DNA from: Termitomyces sp. T153
Taxonomy: Eukaryota; Basidiomycota; Agaricomycetes; Agaricales; Lyophyllaceae
Assembly (NCBI GenBank): GCA_018296165.2
Contig: JACKQL020000020.1
Coordinates: forward strand, 124,001 to 188,000
Reading direction: 5' to 3'
Length of the DNA: 64,000 nucleotides
Position 1 is the first letter of the stretch, and each line of letters starts with the position of its first letter. Of this stretch, positions 10,804-25,187 are shown piece after piece. The translations under genes were made by a program, and so were the position numbers. Under the pieces are notes generated by a model. The model was not told the origin of the DNA. It did not search any database and was given only the letters and a program-made list of their open reading frames with translations.

Positions 10804-13800
10804 GTGAGTGTTTATAAACTATTTTTTATTCTTTCTTCATCAACAAAGTTTAGGCAACATCCTGCTCAGGAACCACCCAGTACTCCTGAGAGTCAGAGAC
10901 AACAGTCTCGCTCTCAGAGTAGACTACAACAATTACAAATGACTGATCCTGATGATCGACATGCAAACAGAGGTAATAGAGCTTCTTCTCATAATGTTGA
11001 ACAGTTCAATGCTGCTATGCCACCTGTGCCACCTATGCCACCTGTGCATTTTGATTCTATGGCACAGAGTAGGAGCACTAATGTCCCTCCTATAAATAAT
11101 GTGGCTTCTGGATCTTCTGAGAGACCTATGAGGCAGCCAGCCATTGCTGATGATCCCTTTTCTTTCAATGCTCCTGTGGGCCAGAATATATATATACCTC
11201 CTGTAACACATTTACCTGAGGGTTGGGATGCTCCATTACAAAACCCTATTCCTCAAAATGTGCCTGCTGTACCTGTTTTCAGAAGGAATCAGCCTAGACA
11301 TAGCAGACAAACACATGTGTCTCTTGCTCCTAATATTACTATTGCATCTACTTCTTCTGGACACAGAAGGATTCCTGGACCACTATATGATATCTCCAGT
11401 GGTCAAGCTGATCCTGCACTGAATAACTTGACAAGAGGAGACATTGCTTATAGAGAAATGATGTCTAATTATAATGCATCTCAACAGCAACGAGCACTGG
11501 AAGCTTTTCAGGAGCAAGAAAGACAAAGAAATGTTGCTCAAGAACAAAATAGACAGAGGCTTGCTGCTCAACAACAACAGGGATTAGCTGCAGTGGAGCA
11601 AGAAAGACTGAGGTTTGTTGCTGAGCAACAAATGAGACAGAGGCAAGAAAGATATAATCAGAGATTAGCAGAGGAACAAAGACTTGCTGCTCAGCAAAGA
11701 CAGAGACAAGAGAGATATGAGCAGATATTAGCAGAGCAAGATCCTGAACATAGGCCTTTTAATCATCTTTTAGCTCAGAGAATTCTACAACTATGGGAGG
11801 GCCAACATATAGCTGATTTAGAAGAAGATTTCAATGGCTTTGCTCCTCAAGATGATCTTGAGCTGGAAAATATTCATGCAGCCTTTGATGAAATGATGCT
11901 GCACCCTCTTGAATATTTTGAAGAGCCTATGGACAATATGAATGATTTTGGAGAACAAATAATGAATGGTTTAGGTCCTCAGAATGACATACCTGCTGAA
12001 GATGACTTGGAAAATGTTAATCCTGCTGAACATAGACCAGAAGAACAATTGGAACCTCTACCTGATAATGATCCACTAGCAGAACACCTGGAACCTCCTA
12101 TTATTCCTGTTATTCCACAAATTGTACAACAGCCTGGCCCTATTCAGCCTATTCCAAGAGGAAGACAGCCTTATTTAAATGAACCCCCATCTCATTACCT
12201 TGGTCCTATGAGTTTGATATGTCCACACTGTCATGCTCTACATTTTGATGCAGAAAAGCTCTCTAAATCTACTAGAAACAATCTCAAATTTGGCATGTGC
12301 TGCTTACAAGGCCAAGTGGATTTGCCCAGACTTAAAGATGCTCCACCAGAGCTATTAAACTTACTCCATGGCCACCATCCCCTTTCTAATACTTTTAAAG
12401 CATCTATTCGTCAATATAATGCAGCCTTTGCATTCACATCTCTGGGAGTTAAAATTGATCATGCTATCACCAATGCTCCTGGACCTTACAGCTTTAGAAT
12501 CAATGGAGAACTCCATCATTTCACAGGTGCTTTGCTTCCTACTGAAGGCAATCATCCTGTATATGCACAACTCTATTTCTATGATCATAATGAGCAATTG
12601 GCTTTTCGTCAACAAAAGAATCCAACATTAGATTTACAAATAATGGCCTCCTTACAAGATATGCTTGGTAGAGTCAATCCATTTATTGATTTATACAAGC
12701 AGGCTAGGCGCATTATGATAGAAGTTCCAGAAGGCCATCCACAAAGGCTTTCTGTTACACTCAGAGCTGATTTTGGGGATCGTCGGCGGCATAACAATCC
12801 TAATGATCAAGAAGGGGTTGCTGCTATTATTCCAGGAGATGGCTCTGAAGAACGATCAAATCATCGTGATATAGTCTTGCACTTGCATGGAGGTCAATTA
12901 AAGCAGATCAGTCACTTACATCCACACTACACTCCCTTGCACTACACTATTATTTTTCCAACTGGAGAGCCTGGATATCACATCAATATTCCTGCTAGGC
13001 ATGGACCACAAGGGCAACAAAGAACAAATAATGTTTCAGAAACTTCATACTATGCATATAGGCTTCAGCAAAGAACTCTAGAAACCAAGGCTGCATTACT
13101 CTGGAGTGGAAAGCTATTTCAGCAATATGTTGTTGATGCATGGGCCTCAGTTGAACAAAGCAGATTGAATTGGGTTCGACATAATCAGAAGAAGATTAGA
13201 GCTGAAGTTTATCAGGGAGTAGTGGATGCTGCTGCTGGAGATGAAGAAGTTACTCCACAAAGCCGTCGAGTCATTCTTCCTTCTTCTCATACTGGAAGTG
13301 AACGACAGATGCAGCAATTATTCCAGGACTCTATGGCTATTTGCAGGCATTTTCGTAAACCTGATCTCTTCTTGACTATGACTGCCAATCCAAAGTGGTC
13401 AGAAATTGAAGAAGCTCTCTTGAAGGAACCTACAGTTAATGGAAAAAAACAAACAGCTGCTGATCGACCTGATATTGTAGCCAGAGTATTTGAACTCAAA
13501 AAAAATGCTGTAGTAAAAGAGATCAAAGAAGGTCTTTTTGGCAGATGTGTGGCACATGTCCATACTATTGAATTCCAAAAAAGAGGACTTCCACACATGC
13601 ATATCTTGATTTTTTTCCATAATCATCACAGAATTAAGGATGCATCTGATGTGGATTCAATTGTCTCTGCCCAAATTCCAGATCCAGTGGCTCAGCCTCA
13701 ATTGTATCAGGTATTAACTTGGTTTAAATATTTATTCTAGCTACTTAACTTGACTATTAGGTTGTTACTACTAATATGGTCCATGGTCCATGTGGACTTG

Positions 13801-16457
13801 CTCATTCTAATGCAAAGTGCATGGTAGATGGCAAATGTTCGAAGCGATATCCCAAGGAATTTCAGGAAACTACTCTGTATGGTGATGATGGCTATCCACA
13901 ATATGCCAGACCTGACAATGGCCGTTTTTTTGAAAAGAATGGCCATCGTTATGACAATCGTGATGTTGTTCCATATAATCCTTATCTCTCAGCCAAGTAT
14001 CAATGCCATATCAATGTAGAGGTCTGTGCCTCAGTGGAAGCCATCAAGTACATTCACAAATACATTTACAAAGGCCATGATAGGACAACTATGGAAATTT
14101 CCAGAGAGCAGATGGAACAGAGGGATGAAATCAAGGAATACTTGGATGCTAGATACATCTCAGCAGCTGAATCTTGCTGGCACATCTTTGAATTCAACAT
14201 GCATGGAGAATATCCTCCTGTGTATCGATTATCTGTGCATTTGGAAGGCCAACATGAAGTCTACTTTCAGGATAATGAACCTTTGGAAGTGGTAGCTGCT
14301 AGGCCTAATGCAAGCAAGACCACACTCACTGCTTGGTTTGAAGCTAATGCCAAATTCCCTAATAACAATACTACTTATCAGAATTTTCCAACAAAGTTTG
14401 TCTATGATGCTTCTAAAAGGACTTGGAAGGAGAGGCAAAGAGGAACAGCTATTGGAAGGATGTACTTTGCTTCACCCAAGCAGGGAGAAAGGTTCTATCT
14501 CAGAATGCTCCTCACAGTTGTGACCAATGCAACATCATGGGCTGATCTCAGGACAGTCAATGGTCATATCTATCCAACCTACAAGGAAGCATGCAAGGCT
14601 CTTGGTCTTTTGGAAGATGATGCAGAATGGAGGCAATGCCTTGCTGAAGCTGCTCCAATCCAACCAGGATCAGCTCTCAGACAGCTCTTTTGCACTATCC
14701 TATTTCATTGTGTTCCTGTCACTCCAGAAGCTTTATGGGATGAATTCAAGCACTTCATTTGTGATGATCTTCAACACAGAGTAGAAAATATACGGCAGTA
14801 TAGGGGCAGAGTCTTTATTGATGATGATATCTATGACTATGGCCTTCATCTCATTGAGGACAACTTAAAGAATTTTGGCAAGACTCTTCAAGACTTTCCC
14901 AACATGCCAGAACCTCAACAAGTTTGGAATGTAGTTCCAGGTAAGGTGGCTATTGTATAGAGAGTTGACTCTAAGATTGATCAAATAATTTTAGGCAATA
15001 GACTTTTGCAAGAGGAAACTGATTATGATGTTGAGGAGTTGAAGAGAAGAGTGGATGAAAACAAGGCCAAGTTCAATGCTGAGCAGCTAGAAACCTTTGA
15101 TGCAGTTATGGACTCTGTAGACAACAATCTAGGCAAGATGATATTTATTCACAGTGCAGGTGGATGTGGCAAAACCTTTGTCTGCAATACCCTAGCTTCT
15201 GCTGTTCGGTCCAATGGAGATGTGGCATTATGTGTAGCATCATCTGGGATTGCTGCCTTATTGCTGGAGGGTGGTAGGACTGCACATTCAAGGTTCAAAA
15301 TCCCCATTCCTGCTCTGGATACATCCATTGCCAATATCAAAAGAGGAACTCAATTGTCTCAACTCCTACTCCGGACTAAAGTTGTCATCTGGGATGAAGT
15401 CCCAATGCAACACAAAAATGCCATTGACTCTGTAGATCGAGGATTCAGAGACATTCTGGAGAAGGATGTTCCTTTTGGTGGAGTGACTGTGGTGTTTGGA
15501 GGAGATTTTAGACAAACTCTCCCAGTTATCCAACGAGGACTCAGGCAGCAGATGATTGCTGCTTCACTCAAGAGAGGAAGACTTTGGGATCAGATTCAAG
15601 TCCACTACTTGGTTCAAAATATGAGATTGGATCAGACTCCTGATAACATTGCTCATGCAGCTTGGTTATTGGATGTTGGTGCTGGAAAAAACCTTGGGCC
15701 TGGAGAAACAGTACAACTTCCACAAACCATGATCTGCATTGACAATTCTATTACTGGGTTAATCTCTTCCACTTATCCTCATATTAGTCATCATCAAAAT
15801 GATCAGTATTATCTGGATCGAACTATTCTCTCTGGCAAGAACTCTGATATAGAGGATATCAATTCAGAAATTCTGCAGAAATGTCCAGGAGAAGAGAAGA
15901 TCTTGCAGAGTGCAGACTCTGTCATGTCTGATAATGGACTGGCATTGTATCCAATGGAATATCTTAACTCTTTGAGAGCCAGTAGTTTGCCTTTGGCTAA
16001 ATTAGCTCTCAAGATTGGTGTTCCTGTGATGCTCCTCAGAAATTTAGATACAATCAAAGGACTTTGCAATGGAACAAGAATGATTGTCACCCACATCAGC
16101 ACCAGAGTTCTTAGATGCCGAATCATTAGTGGAGATGCCAAGTTTGCAGGATCAGTTGTTTTAATTCCAAGGATCAACATGGATGTTTCTGAAGAAGATT
16201 TGCCAATTCCATTGCGCAGGAGACAATTTCCAGTTCGATTGGCCTTTGCTATGACAATCAACAAGTCTCAAGGTCAATCAGTCAAGCATGTTGGATTGGA
16301 CCTTCGATCATCAGTCTTTGCACATGGCCAACTTTATGTTGCACTTTCTCGGTGCACATCAGGAGATCGTATCAAAGTCATTTTAGATTCAGAAAATACA
16401 TCAAGAATGACTGCTAATATTGTCTATCAAGAAATCCTGAATGGTTTACAAATGTAA
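10804..16457 (+). CDS. Helitron Rep/PIF1-like helicase transposase, three exons
   Basis: Exons 10804-13710, 13761-14940 and 14995-16457; introns 13711-13760 and 14941-14994 are GT-AG and keep the frame, giving about 1,849 aa. The first 450 residues are low-complexity with a Gln/Glu/Arg-rich coiled-coil-like stretch (about 220-320). A CPHC...CC zinc-finger-like segment follows at about 470-500. The HUH nuclease motif is GLPHMHILIFF (about residue 928) and the tyrosine motif is IKYIHKYIYKG (about 1065). The C-terminal SF1 helicase has Walker A SAGGCGKTF (about 1415), IWDEVPM, FGGDFRQTLPVI, TINKSQGQS and YVALSRC. These parts nick and unwind DNA for rolling-circle transposition. The ATG at 10804 may lie at a splice site: removing a GTGAGT...TTTAG intron of about 50 bp would join AT|G to the same frame. 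No internal stop was seen in the frame, so the gene may be functional. Confidence 0.9.
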
Positions 16458-16840
16458 GTGTAACTTTTGATAGATTGAAACACCAAATTGCTAACCTCTG
16501 TGAATTTCAGCACCTAATGTATATGAGTTGACAGTATAGTATAGATATTCTCAATGTTTTACAAATGTAAGTGTGACAGTTTATGAATTTACTTTGTTAG
16601 TACTAACTTTTATAATCTTTCACTTTTCAATATAGACCAGTGGACTTTGGTGATTTCTTGACAATATAATATAGATATATGATTAGTTTGTATATAATAT
16701 CTCAGCATTGAATTGTAATAGAAAAGAAATACTGAGAAATTGAATGAAGTAAGGTTAAGTCTGGATGTCAGCATGAGTTGAGAGAATGCAAAGAGTTAGC
16801 CAATGAGGTCTGAGACTTAGTATTGAGTTAGAAATACAAA

Positions 16841-17102
16841 GACCTAACCGAACGAAGTGAGGTTGGGTCTGGGATGAAGCATTGAGTTTGAAATACAAGG
16901 ACCTAACCGAACGAAGTGAGGTTGGGTCTGGGATGAAGCATTGAGTTAGAAATACAAGGACCTAACCGAACGAAGTGAGGTTGGGTCTGGGATGAAGCAT
17001 TGAGTTTGAAATACAAGGACCTAACCGAACGAAGTGAGGTTGGGTCTGGGATGAAGCATTAAGTTTGAAATACAAGGACCTAACCGAACAAAGTGAGGTT
17101 GG
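16841..17102 (+). repeat. 59-bp tandem array at the Helitron 3' end
   Basis: Units start at 16841, 16900, 16959, 17018 and 17077 (the last partial), an exact 59-bp period. Each has the core ACCTAACC, GAACGAAGTGA, GGTTGGGT, in which the outer 8 bases can pair (one G-T) around an 11-base loop. The same unit, inverted, lies at the 3' end of Helitron 2. Confidence 0.9.
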
Positions 17103-17103
17103 G

Positions 17104-17166
17104 GTGGAACGGCGCACGTGATATTCATTTGTCATCCCCAATGGGCGTTGGTTCGATCCAAGCTCA
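17104..17166 (+). other. tRNA-like sequence (A/B box resemblance)
   Basis: GTGGAACGGCGCACGTG resembles a D-arm with A box, and GTTGGTTCGATCCAAGC forms a T-arm with a good B box (GGTTCGATCC). The acceptor stem does not pair, so this is not a functional tRNA. It may be a tRNA-derived repeat head or a coincidence at the Helitron 3' junction. Confidence 0.3.
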
Positions 17167-18757
17167 AGAATTGCCTTATATTTCATATGTAGCTAGCAGT
17201 AGGTAGATGATGCTTTGTACAGGTGCATGTATCTGTATGGAAGACACATCTGACCAAAATCCACATATACCCGAAACATTGTTGCTTTCTATCATTCTCA
17301 TTTTCACGCACGTGAAGTCACATGGTGCCAAAGAGTGACAGGGAATGATCCAGTAAGAGCTCGGAACCACGCTAAAGAACAACGACGGGCAGTGGACATG
17401 TGGTACTTGTACTTGAGCAAGACCTTGACAAAACCTCTGTATTACGTACGTACATTCCTTGTACAAAATGGCTCTACTTGATGAGTGAGGCCATTTAAGG
17501 CAGCGACGGAGATAGCATTGACTCACTGTAGGTAGAAGCAAGACACTATATGTATGTCAATTTATGTGGATATGTCTACCCAGTTGCATCGAGAAACGAG
17601 GACGTAGCCCATGAAATGTCACATAGAGAAACCTATTTCGGCGTGACGTTGAGACTTGAGTCAGTAAAGTTCAGGTTTAAAGAAGGCCTGGAGGATACAC
17701 CAGTTCCACTTACCCCGGTATGATAGTACGGCGCTTGTGAGTGTCTAAAGAGACATCGGAGATTCTCATCGAGTCCAATTAAGATCCTGAACGGATGAAT
17801 CGTCGAACTCACGAGTGATTCTCGGCCCCTGTATTCTTGAAAATATACATGTGATTGAGAAGGTTCATAACTTGACACTAGATAAGAACTGACTTGAATC
17901 CCATCCTTTTTATCCTACTCGTGGACGTATACTGTGGTTGGTTGAACGGTTACCTCAAGGACAAACATTCCAAACGTCATCAAGCTTGCATCACGTGACA
18001 CGGGGAACTCGCGTGGAACTCCGAGTCGCGTGGCCAGAGTTCAGAGCAGAATTTCCTTCACTTTTTCCTTTGCATAGTGAGTACTCCAGCTGGACAGTAC
18101 CTGGAGAGCTTGTTATTTTGAAAATCGTATTATCATCTGATTTTCCAGTCCCAGTCTCCATAATCTTTATTTAACGTCGTCACATGTACTCACATGGTAC
18201 AAAGTCCCCGCACTGGATGTCCACGTGTACACAAAGCCCTAGCTCACAGCCCTCAGCCTCATACCTGTCCATACACTCGTTCTCATGGTCATCGATACTG
18301 AATAAATCAGTCTGACAAATGAATGCAAGCCAGAGGCAAAGATGGTGCCCGGCTTTGTCGTTGTCTGTTGGGGTTCGCATCACTGACGACAAAAGGCATG
18401 TAGACCTTGAGTTATAATTCCGAGAAAGATCAAAAAGGAATAATACGGTCGACCTCTGACTCGAATTATATTCGACATCATTATGATCGATTCCTCGTTC
18501 TTGCAGTGGCACGAGGCATGTCACTTTTTGCGGTGCCATGGTTTCCATACGACAATAAGACAGAAAGTTAAGCATAAAAGCCCTCGCCGGTACATGACCC
18601 CATTCCTTTTCCTCATCCAAGTCTACTAATCTTTCCCTTTCTCCTTGACCAAGGACCGGCTCCTTGTTCTCTTTTCATCGATCTAGTATAATTGCCTTAC
18701 TTTCATTCACTCGTTGCATCATTCCTCCCTGGTGTTACGCCCAACCTCAACCTCACA
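17167..18757. other. Host intergenic DNA upstream of the secreted-protein gene
   Basis: CpG content rises sharply here relative to the flanking repeats. I see no convincing gene. A minus-strand 146-codon frame at 18180-18620 overlaps what should be the promoter of the downstream gene and has no recognisable domain. A TATA-like GCATAAAAGCC lies about 190 bp before the ATG at 18758, and CACGTGAC occurs near 17992. Confidence 0.5.
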
Positions 18758-19788
18758 ATGTTTACACAACTTGTCACAGTTGTTGCGGTGGCCCTGATGT
18801 TCTCGGCCCAAGTCAATGCACATGCCGCGATTGCCCCTGCTCTCGGTGTTCACGGAAATCCCGTGCGGACTGATGTTCAGAGGCCTTCGACAGCTCAACC
18901 CTGCGGAACGGTCAACATCGCTATGAGCATTGATAACGCCACCCCTGTTGTCGCCCAAGCCGATGGATCGTTTGTCGTCACCGTTACCGACTTTAACCCG
19001 TACGTATCTTCGTTCTAAATCGACTTTGAAGTCTTAAGAGGAAGAATAGTGGTGCAGACGGTTCCCGCTCAGTTTCTTTTGTTGTCGATCCAGTCGGCAC
19101 AGGTAAGAATTTCGTTGCAGGAACGATTACGCAAAACGGTGTCGCCGTGAGCAGCATTTGTTTTGTTCCTACCATTGATAATTGATCCTTCATGATTTCC
19201 ATAGGCCCCCAAGACGGTCGGGTCTGACCAGGTGACGGCTGTCTTACCTCCAGGTACCAAATGTACTGGCGGTGCCTTGCAAAACCTGTGTCTTGCTGTA
19301 AGTCTCTGATTCCAGATTTCCCCTGCCATGGAATATTATTGCTTGACGTTCCAACCCTTTTCCAGTCCTTCAAGACAACTGCTGGATTTGGCAACTGTGT
19401 AATTGTCCAACAGGATACTACTACAGCTTCTACTACTGCTGGTTGCAAGGCAGCCACAGCACCCACAGGTGTTGTATCTGCGGTTGTTGCTGATACCTCG
19501 TCTGCGGCCCCCACATCATCCGTCGCGTCGACCACTACCGCCGACAATAATACTGTAGTTGCTGCCGAGGCACCTCTGGTATGTTTCTCTTACATCCCTC
19601 ATCCCCATTTTGAGACATTGATCCTGATCCCAAGCATCGCCGGCAGGCTGTAAGTAATCCCTTTCATAGCCACTGGTCATATTCATTATTATGTTCATTA
19701 ATAGGGAACTCGTGCTGCCCGCGCCCTCCAGGCTGGCTTCCAAGCCCGATTTGCCAAACGCAATTTCCTCGACTGGATTTGGGCGTGA
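18758..19788 (+). CDS. Small secreted protein, five exons (fungal GEgh16/Gas1-like annotation group, tentative)
   Basis: Exons 18758-18999, 19050-19146, 19205-19297, 19366-19578 and 19705-19788 give about 242 aa. All introns have GT-AG ends and keep the frame. Residues 1-21 form a signal peptide (hydrophobic core, cut after VNA), and the mature protein starts HAAIAPALGV. Cysteines lie in QRPSTAQPCG, TKCTGG, QNLC and GFGNC, suggesting two disulphides. Residues about 165-215 are Ser/Thr/Ala-rich, a likely O-glycosylated linker, followed by a basic tail GTRAARALQAGFQARFAKRN. From memory, similar proteins in mushrooms are labelled Gas1-like or GEgh16; I could not verify this and the function is unknown. 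The last intron (19579-19704) contains a possible 3-nt microexon at 19647-19649. It lies about 1.4 kb upstream of GFA1 on the same strand. Confidence 0.85.
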
Positions 19789-21160
19789 AAGGATATGATG
19801 GCTTCAAGTGAGGTGTATTTAGAACCTTCGCCCTCGCAGGGTCGTTTTATGTGATTCATTTAACGCACTGTATGGAGGTCGAAGTTGATGGGAAACCGAG
19901 GTCAAACGGTTGGCTGGTAACTAAATACTTATGTGCCGAGCCACTACGAGTTGAAGGAAATCAATGGAATGATGTATTGATTCTGCGAAACTCCTGAGTC
20001 TTACATATGAGATCGAAATGTACATAGCAGCCTGACCAGTCCCATGGAAAAAGTAGAGCCCCAGAATCTTCAAGGACACGAAAAACTTACTACGATTCGC
20101 CAAATCGTCAAAAGATCATACACCCCTGGTTCAACCCGCAGCACGAAAACGTTGCATCATGAGTATCTTTTTGATCAACACAATATATATCAAGTCTAGC
20201 CTCAACGAAACATTCGGTGAATATAACAGTGGAAATAAAGAGGAAAACTTGAGATGTACATTAGGTCAAAGGACGCATTCAGCGGAGGATGTAGAGCAAC
20301 TTTAATGAAATCGCAAATGTATCGTGCGCAAACAATCTTTGAGAAACCACAGACACATTAGAATTGTGGCGCGGGCCACTTTTGGGACGAAAAGAGGCCG
20401 AACTTGAGATGTCGACAGACGGTTGCAGCACACATCGTTCGTTGAACTTGAAATAAAGGTTCCCTAACGCGCGCGTTGCCGTGCGCACTTACGTGACGAA
20501 CTGGACTGCAATGCTGCTGAGTAGTAAGAACCCGAATCGAGATCTCGCTCAGCCTGAGACCAACGTCTGGACTTGACAGTATGTGCATAGCTCCATATTC
20601 GATGCCAATAAACATCGGTGTCTCGGAAGCACCGATTTGACGGGGCATCCATCTTGGAATTCTAGCATGAACGACGAAAGAAGACAATGAGTTGCTCACC
20701 TCGGGTTAGAGCGGTACTCTGACAAGGTGACAGACGAACGAGCGCACCGAGAAATCTAAAGGAAGCAATGTTGAAATCAGTAGTAAGATATGTATATAGT
20801 TCTTTGTCCTCAAAAGAGTAAAAACGTCAGTCCAGCAGACCAAAGTAGAGCGATACCAACGCTGTCAATTTCAAACCTGGCTATATGTATAATAATGAAA
20901 CATATGTAACAGCCGGGTACAGGGGTGCTGGAGGAAATGATATGCATTAGTAATTGTTTGAGAAAAAGCGGTGCGGCGGGCTTGTTCGTGTTTGGCAGGC
21001 ATCATCCATATATGAGGCCAACTCTCGTTCCTTAGTTTCGAATCCATCTCATCTTCAACGCGCTTGATACCTTTCGGCTTGTAATTTCAGTAAGTATTAT
21101 CTTTATACTATCTATTAAGATCCCCGTCCTTATCAACGCTTGGAGAATTCTCTAAATATC
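19789..21160. other. Host intergenic DNA upstream of GFA1
   Basis: It contains the 3' region of the secreted-protein gene and the promoter and 5' UTR of GFA1. Minus-strand frames at 20279-20699 overlap one another in different frames and show no domain, so I do not call a gene. A CCATATATGAGG TATA-like motif lies about 150 bp before the GFA1 ATG. Confidence 0.5.
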
Positions 21161-23640
<2,480 letters not shown>

Positions 23641-23889
23641 ATGTCATCATTGCTCCTTCCTGGAAACTTTCCATATAGATTCACGGACCAAACAAAATTA
23701 GTGTACTTTTACGGACCTTGACTCGATAGACTCTGCTTTGTTCCCCTCGTCTTATATCTTGCTTGACCTTGCAGATCAGTAGAATTTCATACCCTTTCTT
23801 CTGTAACCTTCCGGAAATATACATGGTGGCAGAAGGTGCATTCGTCTCCATCGTGGACGATGATCCCCATATAATCGGCACCGACGTCA
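23641..23889. other. GFA1 3' flank
   Basis: Short stretch between the GFA1 stop and the LINE fragment; it presumably holds the GFA1 3' UTR. No gene seen. Confidence 0.5.
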
Positions 23890-24496
23890 TCTTCAATACA
23901 TGACATCATTGCAATTGCCGATAATGAGACAGAATGGCCGCTCAATATGCTGTTTGATTTTCGCGAGGTCGCAGGAAAAATCAGACGAAACTGGAGCATG
24001 GTGCCATGGCACAAAGTGGCTAGCCGCTTGGTGGACAACGGCATATCTGGGGTGGGAGGGGGGTAGAGAAGAGATTTGCATCGCAGCCCTGAGCAGGATC
24101 TTCTTAAAGAGAAGCTCCACCGGCAAGAGCCCAGTATGTGCATCCAGTACGTCGCCTGCTGTGGTGCTGAGGGCACCTGTGATCAGCTTTGATGCATGTC
24201 ACTGGGAGGGTATGAGCTTGTTGGTGACAGCCACTGAGCCCACACGCCGACGCTGTGTCGACAAGTTGTGAATCTTGGTATACCACATGTCGGCAGCCTA
24301 GATGACGGTTGGCACTGCCACCATGTTACAAAGTTGGTGGATTGCAGTGTGGAGGCATGCTATCCAACAGGCACCAGACCTGTAGCATCCACCATGTGGC
24401 ATGGGCAATGACCTTCTGGTTGTGGGCATTCCACCTCAATTTTGGGTCAAAGACTACTCCCAGGTACTTGTACCAGCTGACCCGGTTGTTGTAGTG
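23890..24496 (-). pseudogene. LINE (non-LTR retrotransposon) reverse-transcriptase C-terminal fragment
   Basis: Reading the minus strand from 24490, the sequence encodes YKYLGVVFDPKLRW, a typical LINE RT palm-to-thumb segment (KYLGV.FD..L), then NAHNQKVIAHATWW and, in shifted frames, DVLDAHTGLLPVELLFKKIL and PPSHPRYAVVHQAA, which match the region between RT and RNase H of fungal LINEs. Frame changes and stops show it is dead. The 5' part (endonuclease and RT core) is absent. It lies between GFA1 and the SINE tail that hosts Helitron 2. Confidence 0.75.
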
Positions 24497-24542
24497 CATC
24501 ATACTGTGTAATTACATAATGCAATATCCTCTGTAAGTTAAA
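24497..24542 (-). repeat. SINE-like tail split by Helitron 2
   Basis: The minus strand reads TTTAACTTACAGAGGATATT followed by GCATTATGTAATTACACAG, closely matching the tail of the SINE-like units at 32330-32376 and 33115-33160. Joined to the sequence above 31828 it restores the uninterrupted tail, so this is the other half of the Helitron insertion site. Confidence 0.75.
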
Positions 24543-24543
24543 C

Positions 24544-24581
24544 GAGCTATGCCCCGTGCCTTCGGCACGGGCCTGTAGCTC
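24544..24581 (-). other. Helitron 3' terminal palindrome
   Basis: A GC-rich stem, GCCCGTGCC and GGCACGGGGC around a GAA loop, is extended outward by GAGCTA and TAGCTC. It ends one base from the element's 3' end and is probably the transposition terminator. Confidence 0.8.
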
Positions 24582-24582
24582 T

Positions 24583-24899
24583 TGCTTCATCCCAGACCCA
24601 ACCTCACTTTGTTCGGTTAGGTCCTCGATATTCTACTCAATGCTTCATTCCAGACCCAACCTCACTTCGTTCGGTTAGGTCTTTGTATTTCTAACTCAAT
24701 GCTTTATCCCAGACCCAACCTCACTTCGTTCGGTTAGGTCTTTGTATTTCTAACTCAGTGCTTCATTCCGGACCCAACCTCACTTCGTTCAGTTAGGTCT
24801 TTGTATTTCTAACTCAGTGCTTCATTCCAGACCCAACCTCACTTCGTTGGGTTAGGTCTTTGTATTTCTAACTCAATGCTAAGTCCCAGACCCAACCTC
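24583..24899 (-). repeat. Helitron hairpin tandem array, distal block
   Basis: Five or six units of about 58-60 bp containing CCCAACCTCACTTCGTTCGG, the reverse complement of the array in Helitron 1. The array is broken at 24900 by repeat R1. Confidence 0.85.
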
Positions 24900-25153
24900 A
24901 TAGATGTGACCAAACATACTTTGTCGTGTGGCCTCCTTTCCACAACCTCGGAAATGCCCATTGTTTGGTCATGTTGTGTCAAAAAATGTGCAAGGCGTGA
25001 AAAACAGTGTCCACTAAATTGTGTTTGGCCTTTTTCACTCCTGCAGACTATCTGGCATGTTTCACACATAGTCAAAAGATTGCATATATGTATTAAAGCT
25101 GTCTACTGTAATTTTTCTTCAAGAAAACATGTTCAAACGGCCAAAAACAGCCA
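24900..25153 (+). repeat. Dispersed repeat R1 (about 255 bp)
   Basis: Begins TAGATGTGACCAAACATACT and ends near AAAAACAGCCAA. A second copy with scattered substitutions lies at 31454-31711 (R2). It splits the tandem array of Helitron 2, so it looks like a later insertion, but I could not define a clean target duplication. Confidence 0.7.
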
Positions 25154-25187
25154 ACTTGTATCATGTTCACCTACGGGCGAGCTCTTG

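Larger units (their letters stand above)
9761..17103 (+). mobile_element. Helitron copy 1 (autonomous coding capacity, 3' end apparently incomplete)
   Basis: The 5' end is set by comparison with Helitron copy 2: both start TC after a host A and share TATGCGACGACYCCTGGGAA and the following GTGGCTGTGC before diverging. No target duplication is expected for a Helitron. The element holds one large gene (10804-16457) and then a 59-bp tandem array (16841-17102). Copy 2 carries a GC-rich 3' terminal palindrome after its array; copy 1 has none. The array instead stops abruptly in GGTTGGGG and meets CpG-richer host DNA, so this copy may be truncated at its 3' end. The right boundary is approximate. 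Confidence 0.8.

Noticed and set aside
16841..17102. Possible CRISPR-like array
   Set aside because: The 59-bp units are contiguous, with no unique spacers, and belong to a Helitron in a eukaryotic genome.
17104..17166. Functional tRNA gene
   Set aside because: T-arm and B box are good but there is no pairing acceptor stem and the anticodon arm is weak.
18180..18620. 146-codon minus-strand ORF upstream of the secreted-protein gene
   Set aside because: No recognisable domain, overlaps the expected promoter region, and the residue composition looks like chance translation.
19129..19146. An extra 18-nt intron in exon 2 of the secreted-protein gene starting at the GGTAAG near 19101
   Set aside because: Too short to be spliced, and reading through it keeps a sensible frame.
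20279..20699. Overlapping minus-strand ORFs between the secreted-protein gene and GFA1
   Set aside because: Several frames overlap each other, none has a domain or plausible introns; most likely noncoding promoter and UTR sequence.
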